Shown here piece by piece: positions 12,684 through 22,731 of a stretch of 64,000 bases of DNA. A model generated the notes under the pieces. The model was not told the DNA's origin and made no database searches. It worked only from the letters and a program-made list of their open reading frames with translations. Source of the DNA: Sipunculus nudus (taxonomy: Eukaryota; Annelida; Sipuncula; Golfingiida; Sipunculidae); NCBI GenBank assembly GCA_026874595.1, contig CM049322.1, positions 27,443,840-27,507,839 of the forward strand. The letters are read 5' to 3'. Made by a program: the position numbers and the translations under genes. Position 1 is the first letter of the stretch. Each line of letters begins with the position of its first letter.

Positions 12684-13053
12684 ATATATGACAGCCACGT
12701 ATCATGTTCAATATGTATTCAGTAGGTTGTCATCGTATTGCCTCTAGTGTAATTATGTGTTAATCATCAGTCACTACGTATGTGTATACATGTATATTAA
12801 ATTTAATCATGAATAAATTTATAAAATAATTTTGTTTTCATTTCAGCTACACACAAAAAAAAACATTCAAAATAAGGGCCAGTTGAGTCAAATATTTTGT
12901 TATAATTCACATAAAAGATATGCAGTTTAATACACATTAAACATCAGCGTGTTATATGCGACCAAGGTAAGAGTTTAACAGATACGACCACCCCCAAATT
13001 ACGACCACTTTGCTCAGTCCCCAGGGTGGTCGTAATTGTGGGGTTCTACTGTA

Positions 13054-13252
13054 CACTGAACATAATGGATGGCATGAGACTGTTTTACAGACCACTCTGG
13101 TAGGTACACTGAACGTAATGGATGGCATGAGACTGTTTGACAGACCACTCCAGTAACTACACTGAACAGAATTGATGGCATGAGACTGTCTGACAGACCA
13201 CTCCAGTAATCACACTGAACAGAATGGATGGCATGAAACTGTTTGACAGACT
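13054..13252 (+). repeat. 53-bp exon-end minisatellite, right part
   Basis: Continues the array at 7824-8083 after the Tigger-like insertion. Four further copies of CACTGAACAnAATnGATGGCATGA occur, with decaying donor strings (GGTAGGTA, AGTAACTA, AGTAATCA). The last copy breaks off at GTTTGACAGACTTAAGG, where the 45-bp array starts. Confidence 0.9.
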
Positions 13253-13261
13253 TAAGGTTGT

Positions 13262-14307
13262 AATTGACATTAATAAGAGAGTGAATGTTTGCCTACCAAA
13301 GGATAATTTATTGATATTAATAAGAGTGTGAATGTGTGCATACAAAAGGTAAATATTAATATTAATAAGAGTGTGAATGTGTGCATACCAAAGTTTTATA
13401 TTGATATAATTAAGAGTGTGAATGTTTGCCTACCAAAGGTTAATATTGATATTAATAAGAGTGTGAATGTGTGCATACAAAAGGTTAATATTGATATTAA
13501 TAGGAGTGTAAATGTTTGTCTACCAAAGGATAATATTAATATTAATAAGAGTGTGAATGTGTGTCTACCAAAGGATAATATTAATATTAATAAGAGTGTG
13601 AATGTGTGTCTACCAAAGGATAATATTTATATTAATAAGAGTGTGAATGTGTGTCTACCAAAGGATAATATTAATATTAATAAGAGTGTGAATGTGTGTC
13701 TACCAAAGGATAATATTAATATTAATAAGAGTGTGAATGTGTGTCTACCAAAGGATAATATTTATATTAATAAGAGTGTGAATGTGTGTCTACCAAAGGA
13801 TAATATTAATATTAATAAGAGTGTGAATGTGTGTCTACCAAAGGATAATATTAATATTAATAAGAGTGTGAATGTGTGTCTACCAAAGGATAATATTTAT
13901 ATTAATAAGAGTGTGAATGTGTGTCTACCAAAGGATAATATTAATATTAATAAGAGTGTGAATGTGTGTCTACCAAAGGATAATATTAATATTAATAAGA
14001 GTGTGAATGTGTGTCTACCAAAGGATAATATTAATATTAATAAGAGTGTGAATGTGTGTCTACCAAAGGATAATATTAATATTAATAAGAGTGTGAATGT
14101 TTGTCTACCAAAGGATAATATTAATATTAATAAGAGTGTGAATGTGTGTCTACCAAAGGATAATATTAATATTAATAAGAGTGTGAATGTGTGTCTACCA
14201 AAGGATAATATTAATATTAATAAGAGTGTGAATGTGTGTCTACCAAAGGATAATATTAATATTAATAAGAGTGTGAATGTTTGTCTACCAAAGGATAATA
14301 TTAATAT
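13262..14307 (+). repeat. 45-bp minisatellite (about 23 copies), left part
   Basis: Unit AAGAGTGTGAATGTGTGTCT then ACCAAAGGATAATATTAATATTAAT, 45 bp or 15 codons. The first units are diverged (TGCATACAAAAGG variants); those after about 13520 are nearly identical. An LTR retrotransposon has split the array; the remainder is at 18763-18830. The 348-codon open frame across it is a periodicity by-product. Confidence 0.92.
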
Positions 14308-15095
14308 TGATACAATGTGGGGTCGGGGATGTCCCCACACTGTATCACAAGCAGTTGCTGATGCGCGTGGCTGACAATGTTCCAAGACCAATTTGATGAC
14401 AGAAGCCTTTATTCACAGGACAGAGTCTGGGCCAGTCTTTGCTGAGACCCTGCAGTGCCCAGCTAGACATGGTCCCTCTCTCTCTCTGACTCTCTGTGCG
14501 CACTACAGATAGTTTTGTTACACAGCTTTCACGTGACATATGAGACATTCATATCCATATTTCTGCATTTCGTCATAAAAGCTAAACCTTATTGGATGAC
14601 TCAAAGTAGGTCACAATTACATCAGAGTTGTAAGTGTTCCTCCTAAATTACGTGAGATCTGATTGGACAAAGGTCTATGGACAATCCCAAGTCTGACCTG
14701 ACATACATCCAGTTATAGACTGACCTACAAGTCCTATTTGGAGGACAGTGCTTATATACACATGTGGAGTCTCATAAAATAACATGTTTTAATTGTGTTC
14801 TACCATTCCCTCATAAAGACTAAACACATAAGTCATTCTGTGACACTATTTCTGTTTGTACAGACTTAAAATAGACCTTAATGGTTTGGTGTACTGTTCT
14901 CTGATTAAATTGGGAGAGAAGCCTATATGTGTGTATGACCAGATGACTAGTTGTCTGTGTCATCAATTATGAGAAGTCATTAATTGTTCAGTCTGACATG
15001 CCTGAAACTGAGCTTAAATTTATGAAATATGAAATGTGAAATATTCCTTGAAATATGTGTTAAGTCACAAATATGCACTTTCCTACTCCATAACA
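14308..15095 (-). repeat. 3' LTR of the minus-strand retrotransposon
   Basis: TG...CA bounded, 788 bp. On the minus strand it carries TATATAAG (14752-14759) followed by AATAAA (14408-14413), the expected U3-to-R order. It differs from its partner by only a few substitutions and short G-run indels near 14319. Confidence 0.82.
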
Positions 15096-17164
15096 TATCC
15101 CTCTGGTATTCAGAATGAGGCTCCGGCCTCATTGGCTTAGTCGGAGAAAATTTTAGTTATTTCAGGAAATATAACTGGGATACAGATGACAGAAATACAT
15201 AATGTGTAAAGATCAAGACATACTGCTTAAGTCTGCATTAACTGCGAGAACAGTAGCTGTGACAGTGAATATAGAACTATATATAAAGCTAGCACTAATG
15301 AAAATGTGATGGAGATATGTTGGTAGAGAGTAAAGTATTACATCACTGATGTGGGTTGTGATGGAATTACACAGATCAATATAGATGTGGGATACTTGAA
15401 CATGTCACATTTCCAGATGTAACAGTGTAAGGAAAAAGGTACTGTATGTTTTAAATTTTTAGGAGTACAACAACAATGCCTAAGCTATCCTAAATAAGCT
15501 GAGAACAACATATATAAATCTATAGCTATACATACATGTTCTAAAGACTTTTTTTTTGTGAATGGACAATCCTAAACAATATCTAGAAGATAAAATGCTG
15601 ATGTATAAGCTAGGAATCAGGAACAACAACGCAGAAATGATGACATTATTTGACATCTGAAGATGACAACATCAGATTATATAAGTATGACAGCATCTAA
15701 ATAGTATTAATAAATAAACATCTTAATAGATATGATTATAGCATCATGTTCATAATGATACACAGCTAGGATATACAAGTACTATGCATACCGTGTAAGC
15801 AATGGAATAATTCAAAGTATGTGAACCATTCTAGCATACAGTAAGTGATGTTACATAAAGATGTTCTGTCAAACAGTCATGTGCATTTAAAAAAAAATGA
15901 CAAGCGATTTGCTAACAATGCCTGACATTAGTCTATACCTGTAGCTAATCAAAATATTTCCATTGAGAAATGGATAATGAATTCCTAAGCTGACAAAGTT
16001 TATATACTCTTGTGCCTAAGAGTTTAACACATACATATGTACATGACTATCTGCTCTGTGTGTTGATCAGTACCAATGATTCAAAATACATTTGGCTTTC
16101 ATACTTGCCATTGGGACAAGTTGAATTGTGAATAATGGAAGGTTGATTTGCTATTCCTTTAGCATAACACAACTGGTGTACCTTACCAGCGGATAAGTAC
16201 TTGACAGACATAATGTCATTCCTAACGACAGAGGAATGTTGTACATAGGTTCCCATTTATTACCCATTTTTGTGCATGAACAAGGCGAAATATGTGTGAA
16301 AACATGATGATAAATGAAATACTTCTCTGACAGTTGCAGGTTCTGATCTAGTCCCAAGATTAAGATGGTAACTTTATTGCTATAGCTATTTATGTGTAAG
16401 ATCAAACATGCATCTGTAAAGTGATGAATTATGAATAATGGTAATGATTGAAATCCTTGTCACTCCACATTTTGGTTTATGGGTTATCAGTATCATGAAT
16501 GCATGACCAGAATGCATTTTCTTACGTAAGATGTCTGTCATAGTACGCAAGAATATGAATTCCTATGAGAAGAATTCCTGTGTTAACCTACATATCTTGC
16601 CTGGCATGTCCAGCTATTCATGAGGTTAACCATATCAAACCCTTGTTTGAGGCAATAATGTGACCACAGGTCAGTGCATTATTGATTTTTGGAGTCCTCA
16701 CACTCCCCAGTTCGTCCAAATTCCCTATATTTTGGGGGCTTCCCATGAACCCGTGTTTGAGGACCAAACTGTGACAATTGAAAATTAGCATCGCATTGTG
16801 CTTTGGTGACACAATGTGTTACCATTCCATTAAATTTATAGCCAAGAGAGCATTATGATAACCATTGATTTGGTATGGAACAACACATGAGAAAATCTCA
16901 GTATAAATGAATGCTAACATGCTGATGGTTTTGCATATTGCTTTACTCTAGGAATTATTGTATTTAAATCAATACAGTCATTTTGGTGACATTACATATA
17001 AACATCTTAGATAGACATTACTATATCAAATCTAACATTGACAGTTCTACACTGTTTTATGTGTTTTTTTGTAAGCCTCTTCCTAACCATATCAATTAGA
17101 TAGAGACATTAAATTATATCATATTACAATTATGACACAGCAATAAGAGAAAGTTACAGAACAT

Positions 17165-17207
<43 letters not shown>

Positions 17208-17970
17208 TATTACAACATATACATGCAAAATATTCTGAAATGCCCCAAATTTACATTGGGCATGTAAAATTCAGAGTCTCTGGTTTTGTTTTTCATTACC
17301 TCAGAAAATCTCGTCTTCTTTGGGTCTTCTGATGTCTACTCTGCTGACTTGGCTTCTTTTCTTCCTGGTTACTTGGTAGGGAAGATGATGCAGAAGATAG
17401 CGGTAGAACGGCGACTCTGCTTCTAGTAGTTGCAGGAACATAGCGAGGAACTTGTTGTCACACAAAACACAGTGCACGTGGTATTTGCCAGTAGTATTGT
17501 TGACATAGGCCCGAAGCTGGCTTGTCCTGATATTGATTTTTTTTATGTGGCTGGTCAGGAACAATGATGATCTCAGGTTGAGATATCACAGCACTTTTTT
17601 TAGCGAAAAATGTCATTTTTGCAACTTGAAGTCACGGTTAAAGCAATATGCTGATTACAGTGTCCTTTTGGTTTAAAGATACAGAGAGAGTCTTTGATCC
17701 TCTCAAGCAGAGCCCTGAGAAACTGCAGCAAAAGTAAGGTTTGAAGAGAGAGTTCATAGCAAAGTTGGATACCTTAAGCAGCAGAGTGGCATTCTTGATG
17801 TTAGGCTGTGATCCGGTACCTGGGTTGAAGTTCCAATGCATGGGTTGGTAGACCAGTCAATGGCACCTGTGGTTGCGAGAGGGGATCTTCATTCTTCACT
17901 CCAGCTGGCAGCATTGTTGGTTTTCCTGGTGCTGATGTGCTGGAAGTGAATCCTGGTTCATCCACCATAA
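15096..17970 (-). other. Internal region of the LTR element, no conserved domain seen
   Basis: No conserved retroviral-type motif is readable in either strand. Just inside the 5' LTR on the minus strand, TGGTGGATGAACC could be a primer-binding site (it starts TGG, matching a tRNA CCA end), and a short open frame starting MVDEPGF (near 17966) follows, breaking near 17801. This could be a gag remnant, but it has no zinc knuckle. The minus-strand frame at 17301-17564 is also unrecognised. Confidence 0.45.
17167..17203. repeat. (TA)n microsatellite
   Basis: About 18 uninterrupted TA units inside the LTR element. Confidence 0.95.
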
Positions 17971-18762
17971 TGATACAATGTGGGGGGTTGGGGAGATGTC
18001 CCCACACTGTATCACAAGCAGTTGCTGATGCGCGTGGCTGACAATGTTCCAAGACCAATTTGATGACAGAAGCCTTTATTCACAGGACAGAGTCTGGGCC
18101 AGTCTTTGCTGAGGCCCTGCAGTGCCCAGCTAGACATGGTCCCTCTCTCTCTCTGACTCTCTGTGCGCACTACAGATAGTTTTGTTACACAGCTTTCACG
18201 TGACATATGAGACATTCATATCCATATTTCTGCATTTCGTCATAAAAGCTAAACCTTATTGGATGACTCAAGGTAGGTCACAATTACATCAGAGTTGTAA
18301 GTGTTCCTCCTAACTTACGTGAGATCTGATTGGACAAAGGTCTATGGACAATCCCAAGTCTGACCTGACATACATCCAGTTATAGACTGACCTACAAGTC
18401 CTATTTGGAGGACAGTGCTTATATACACATGTGGAGTCTCATAAAATAACATGTTTTAATTGTGTTCTACCATTCCCTCATAAAGACTAAACACATAAGT
18501 CATTCTGTGACACTATTTCTGTTTGTACAGACTTAAAATAGACCTTAATGGTTTGGTGTACTGTTCTCTGATTAAATTGGGAGAGAAGCCTATATGTGTG
18601 TATGACCAGATGACTAGTTGTCTGTGTCATCAATTATGAGAAGTCATTAATTGTTCAGTCTGACATGCCTGAAACTGAGCTTAAATTTATGAAATATGAA
18701 ATGTGAAATATTCCTTGAAATATGTGTTAAGTCACAAATATGCACTTTCCTACTCCATAACA
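17971..18762 (-). promoter_or_regulatory. 5' LTR (promoter-bearing) of the minus-strand retrotransposon
   Basis: 792-bp partner of 14308-15095. On the minus strand the TATATAAG box is near 18417-18424, and AATAAA (seen as TTTATT at 18075-18080) lies downstream. The high identity of the two LTRs implies a fairly recent insertion. Confidence 0.75.
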
Positions 18763-18830
18763 ATATTAATAAGAGTGTGAATGTGTGTCTACCAAAGGAT
18801 AATATTAATATTAATAAGAGTGTGAATATG
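18763..18830 (+). repeat. 45-bp minisatellite, right remnant
   Basis: About 1.5 units (ATATTAATAAGAGTGTGAATG and so on) continuing the array interrupted at 14307. It ends at GAATATGTACTC. Confidence 0.9.
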
Positions 18831-18866
18831 TACTCAATTTACTTAATGGTACAGGTAGTTTTGAAT

Positions 18867-20735
18867 GTTAGTTCAGTTGACTACAAGTCATCTGAGCGAT
18901 AGCAATGGTCCTCTGTGGATTGTAAGGATGTCAATTAACAAGGCACGTTTTGAAACTGTTTAATCAATGAGTCAAAAATTCTACCTACAGTTAGATGTCA
19001 GATCATGTCCCAAGGTTAACCTACCAAACCGAAAACTGGGTCACCACGACTTCACGAGAAATTAAGGGAAACCTCTGTTTTCCGGTATAAACCTTTTGTT
19101 ACACTTCAAAACTGCTCACTATGAAAACTATTGTATTCATGTTAGCTATAACCATTCCTGTACACATTTCCTATGTACATGCCATAAATTAAGTCAATAT
19201 TGCTTAAATTGTTATGGGCTTAAAAAAAATGCACTTTGTCAAAAATCAGGAAATATATTTTCTACCTTACAAGAAAATTGCTGAAGCCAGATACTCTTTT
19301 TCCCCCAAGGATATTACTTTATTTAATCAAGATTCAATTAAACACCAGAAATCAGATTAGAATTTTGTAAATTTTTATTATTTGCATAAATATAAAATCA
19401 GTTCCTTAAATGTGGTCCAAATTTAAATATGGCACATTTTTTCCCTATAAATACTGTGGATTTAATTTTCACAGCATGTACACATAAGAATTTGATCTGT
19501 TAAAATGTGAAAAAGCTCAAAAATTTGGCTAATAATTGAATTGTTTTTAGAGGCTCTTATTGTATTCACTTGTATTGTCAAGCTGCCCAATTTGGTCACT
19601 TAAGGTCATTCAGTGCAGACCTCTCTGCTTTACTGATTTGTAATGGGTCACTGGGGAATAGAGGTCACATATGTATAATTATTCTCATATTAAACTGCCC
19701 CCTCCCCCAACCAAATGTTATGCAAAATTTGTCATTTTTTTAAATGTATTTCCTTAATTGTAAAGCTGCTTCCACTTAGTTGTTCAAAATTGTTCTAAAT
19801 CAAGGAGTTATCCATAATGCCATATTGTGGCCATATAACATTTTTAAAGAAATTAATTTCTTTTAAATAATCTTAACAATTTAAAGTATAATTAAACCCA
19901 TCAGGAAACATAATTTGAGAATGTACAGTATTAGCAAAATATGGATAAATAAAGGTGCCATTTAAAATGATAAATTCTGAATCAAGTTTAATTTTTAGAT
20001 ATTTATTGTTTTGCAAATTTATAAAATATTTATATTTTTGTGGTGAAAAACTAAATACATGTGTATGCATAATGTGATGTTATCTGACCAAATTAAGGAT
20101 AAATGTTGATGCAATTTATAATTGTGAATCAGCATATATATTCACCTACAATTATTTTTTGTGCCAGTAATTCAGGAGTGATTTAACATATCTGCCTGAA
20201 ATTTTGAATGTCCATACATATCATATAGCTTCCTAGTTCTAAAGACCTGTGGTGCAACCTATGATAATGATTGAGTGGTGCACATACATGACAGTAATCC
20301 AGGAGTGGTTTGACAGATCTGCCTGAAATTTTGTATGTCTAAGCAAACAACTCTGACAGTTTTCTTGTATGCAAGACTGATGGCGCCACCCACAGTAAGT
20401 TTTGCGTAGTGTACATCAATGTCAGTATCTCAGGAGTGATGCTACGTAATTGGTGCTTATACTCAGGTTCAAATGTTTCAGTACTTCCTTTGTACATGTA
20501 TATGTCACACATGTACTGGAAAAGTAATCTAGTCTTTTTTAAAAAAAGGTCAAGTATGTTGTTAAGGAAGGATTATACCTGCATGATGTTTATCCCATTG
20601 CATAGGTTTGCTGTAGGCCTGTAGGCCTTGTTACAATATAATGGAGAGCTACTTGAATTTTGTTATTTGCTTTTTAAATGCTGTGATCTGCACAGTGTCA
20701 AATTGAGCTGAGCATCATGACCCATCCGTCACTTG
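18867..20735 (+). mobile_element. Family S element, copy 2, ending 9 nt before an exon
   Basis: The degenerate head GTTAGTTCAGTTGACTACAA is followed by the S phrase set (GGTCACCACGACTTC, ACACTTCAAAACTGC). The tail AGCTGAGCATCATGACCCAT then CCGTCACTTG ends at 20735. It is followed only by TTGTTCCAG and the exon. A family P tail (about 20160-20630, ending GGCCTGTAGGCCTTG) is nested inside. No coding capacity. Confidence 0.6.
20160..20630 (+). mobile_element. Family P 3' tail fragment nested in S copy 2
   Basis: Degenerate P modules (ATCTCAGGAGTGATGC, ACTGATGGCGCCACCCACAG) end in GCTGTAGGCCTGTAGGCCTTG. The head is absent. Confidence 0.5.
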
Positions 20736-20744
20736 TTGTTCCAG

Positions 20745-20910
20745 ATTACAGTTTAGACCTGGGGCGTCACACAACCAAAATAGACAGCCTAACATGACCA
20801 ACAGACCTGGAATGTCTCCAGGTAGCCCGCATACAGCTCATGGCTCACCGTCATATAATCGCACTAACTCGGCACCAGAATACAACCAGCAGAGAAATCA
20901 GCACATGCAG
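20745..20910 (+). CDS. RBM7: RBM7/RBM11-like protein, next exon (RRM end plus linker)
   Basis: The acceptor is GTTGTTCCAG and the donor CAG|GTGAGT. The first base completes the Arg codon split at 7823, giving RPLR-LQFRPGASHNQNRQPN. In human RBM7 the equivalent stretch is RPIK followed by IQFRSGSSH, so the final RRM strand and the RSG/RPG turn are conserved. The rest is low-complexity and rich in Asn, Pro, Ser and Gln (NMTNRPGMSPGSPHTAHGS and then QQRNQHMQ), typical of the disordered tail of this family. The exon is 166 nt and ends in phase 0. A family S transposon tail supplies most of the sequence upstream of its acceptor. Confidence 0.85.
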
Positions 20911-21485
20911 GTGAGTGTGTTTTGGCCTAGTGAACTTACATCACCAAATTCTCACAGTAACATGTATCCTTGGTTCATATACCATATTATCTCCAGTTGA
21001 AGCCATTCCTCTATTTAAAGCCACACCCAGACTTTCCTTTACTCTGACTGTGATTCCCTCAGAAGAGGTAAATCTGGAAAAAACACCCATTAAAAGACTT
21101 AATGGGTATTAACCCATGTCAGCTGGAACCATTCTAGTTCTCTATTTCAAACGAAGTGAAAAGTCTAGAGGTAACAAAAAAAAGTTATTTATCCTTGCCG
21201 TGTTTATTTCTACATGTTGGAGTATTTTGACACAGTGAATGATGTCTAGTGTCATAAAATTCTCACAATAACTTTATAATCCAGGTTCATTATCCCCCCC
21301 CCCCCCCTCAGCAGGGCGTGGGATATAGTGATCACTCCATCCATCAGTCTGTCCCTGCGTAAACAATTTTATGCAATATCTTGAACATTTTTACTTGGAT
21401 CTACTTCACATTGTGGTAGAAGATGCATCTTATGGGTCTCCACAGCTGATTAGGTTTTGGTCAGACTTGAATGACTGTTGGATTT
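20911..21485. other. Intron start, no element terminus seen
   Basis: Intronic sequence with a C-run (about 21295-21307). From about 21360 there is a phrase also found near 26700 (GATCTACTTCnnATTGTnGTAGAAG), a degraded copy of the repeat at 26640-27600. Confidence 0.45.
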
Positions 21486-21533
21486 TTTTGTCCCCCACTC
21501 TGCAAATGTGGGGGACATTGATTTTGGTTTGTC

Positions 21534-21568
<35 letters not shown>

Positions 21569-21795
21569 GTCTGTCAGGTTTTTCCGTTTTCGTGCGATAA
21601 CTTTTCTAAATTGTATTTCTTTCAAATTTGGACCAGTGATTGCTCTCATGCTTACCTCTGTTGGGATTGGTTTTGTTTAGTTTGGAGTTTGCCTGCAGAT
21701 GTCTCCACATGTCACAGTGGATTTGGTCCTATTTCTTAATATGCTTTAGTTTTTATCTTCACCTGCAGATGTCTCCACATGTCATACTGCATCTG
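21486..21795 (+). mobile_element. 5' hairpin head of a further Helitron-like family (fragment)
   Basis: TTTTTGTCCCCCAC-TCTGCAAAT-GTGGGGGAC forms a 9-bp stem and is followed by a (GTCT)n block at about 21534-21574. This is the same head-plus-pyrimidine-block layout as the other families. The phrase TTTCAGG/CCTGCAGATGTCTCCACATGTCA occurs twice (about 21692 and 21766). No 3' end is present. Confidence 0.5.
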
Positions 21796-22731
21796 TTTTT
21801 AGCTCAGCTGACTTTCAGTCATGCTGGGTTATAGCGATGGGTCTTTGTCCGGCATCTTTCCGTCTGTCCGTCCGGCCGTCTGGCTGTCCGTCCATTAGCA
21901 GGGCACAAATCGTAACCGTAGGGGCTAGGGCCATGAACCCTATGCAGTCTTAGAGGTTCTAAAAAGATCTCCTTGCAAACCTGAAATTAGGTCACTGCGA
22001 CCTATATTCTCGAAGTTATGGGATGTGTTTGCACCCCCCCAGAAATAATTCTTTTAGCCAAAATTTTCATCCCAAACCTTCCATCTTTCAAATACAGCTC
22101 ACCTACCAACAGGGGAAGAACCATAATTATTTTGAGGTCACAAGGTCAAAGGTCAAGGTCACAGAACGAACTTCTTTGAAAAGCCTGTGGATGCATTTTA
22201 AGCCAAACCTTTCATCCCAATTCTTTGATCTTTCACATATAGCTCACCTACTAAGTGGGAGAAGAATCCTATAGATGTTGAGGTCACAAGGTCAAACGTC
22301 AGGGTCACAGGATCCACTTCTTTGAAAAGGTTGTGGACACATTTCAAGCTAGACCTTTCATTCCAAACCTTTCAGCACTGATATCGCTTCTCTGCCAACA
22401 GGGGAAAAGACCTGTTGATTTTGAGGTCAAAGGTCAAGTTCACAGCACCCTCTTCACGCGTGGAGTCATTTATAGGCAAACTTTTCAATCTATACTTTCT
22501 ATCTGTCATATATGGCTTACCTACCAATAGGGGAAGAAGCCTATTGATATTGAGTTCAAAAGGTCAAAGGTCAATGTCACAATATTGTTCTAAATGCCTG
22601 TGAACATATTTCAAGTGAAACTGTTCAACCCAAACCTTCAGTCTTTCACATATGCCACATCTATGCATCACTCAATGTGATTCAAACTTCATATTTAAGG
22701 GTCTTTTTGTATGAAGAAATAACTAATTGTA
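21796..22731 (+). mobile_element. Family S-like element, 5' part (copy with GGTCAAGGTCA modules)
   Basis: The head TTTTTAGCTCAGCTGACTTTCAG is followed by CGTCTGTCCGTCCGGCCGTC. The body has about four imperfect modules of about 130 bp with GGTCAAAGGTCAAGGTCACA and CTnCCAACAGGGGAAGAA. It is interrupted by family A at 22732. The part after 25026 may be its continuation, ending at the S-type tail at 26533. Confidence 0.55.

Larger units (their letters stand above)
8084..13051 (+). mobile_element. pogo/Tigger-like DNA transposon, nested and decayed
   Basis: It is flanked by TA on both sides (8082-8083 and 13052-13053). Removing it restores GTAAGTACACTGAAC, the normal junction of the 53-bp array. 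The left end reads CAATGAAACCCTGCCTTGCGACCACC. The right end on the other strand reads CAGTAGAACCCCACAATTACGACCACC. CAGTAGAAC-type ends and a TA duplication fit the pogo/Tigger branch of Tc1/mariner. Positions 8159-11921 are a later family P insertion, so the element proper is about 1.2 kb. A transposase relic lies at 12540-12683. Confidence 0.75.
14308..18762 (-). mobile_element. LTR retrotransposon, minus strand, probably non-autonomous
   Basis: Two near-identical direct repeats of about 790 bp (14308-15095 and 17971-18762), each starting TGATACAATG and ending CCATAACA, enclose about 2.9 kb. A 4-bp target duplication ATAT (14304-14307 and 18763-18766) lies in the 45-bp array. Minus orientation is supported by a TATATAAG box before AATAAA within the LTR, and by a purine stretch (AGAGGGATA) next to the 14308-15095 LTR on that strand. 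The internal region has no recognisable gag, protease, reverse transcriptase or integrase, so it looks like a decayed or large non-coding derivative. An ATAT target and 4-bp duplication suggest the Gypsy group. Confidence 0.8.

Noticed and set aside
13328-14391. Open frames of 348 codons (+) and 164 codons (-)
   Set aside because: Produced by the 45-bp array; both strands are open because the unit lacks stops, and the frame runs into the LTR.
17943-17970. Firm tRNA assignment for the LTR element's primer-binding site
   Set aside because: TGGTGGATGAACC starts correctly, but I could not match it to a specific tRNA 3' end without a search.
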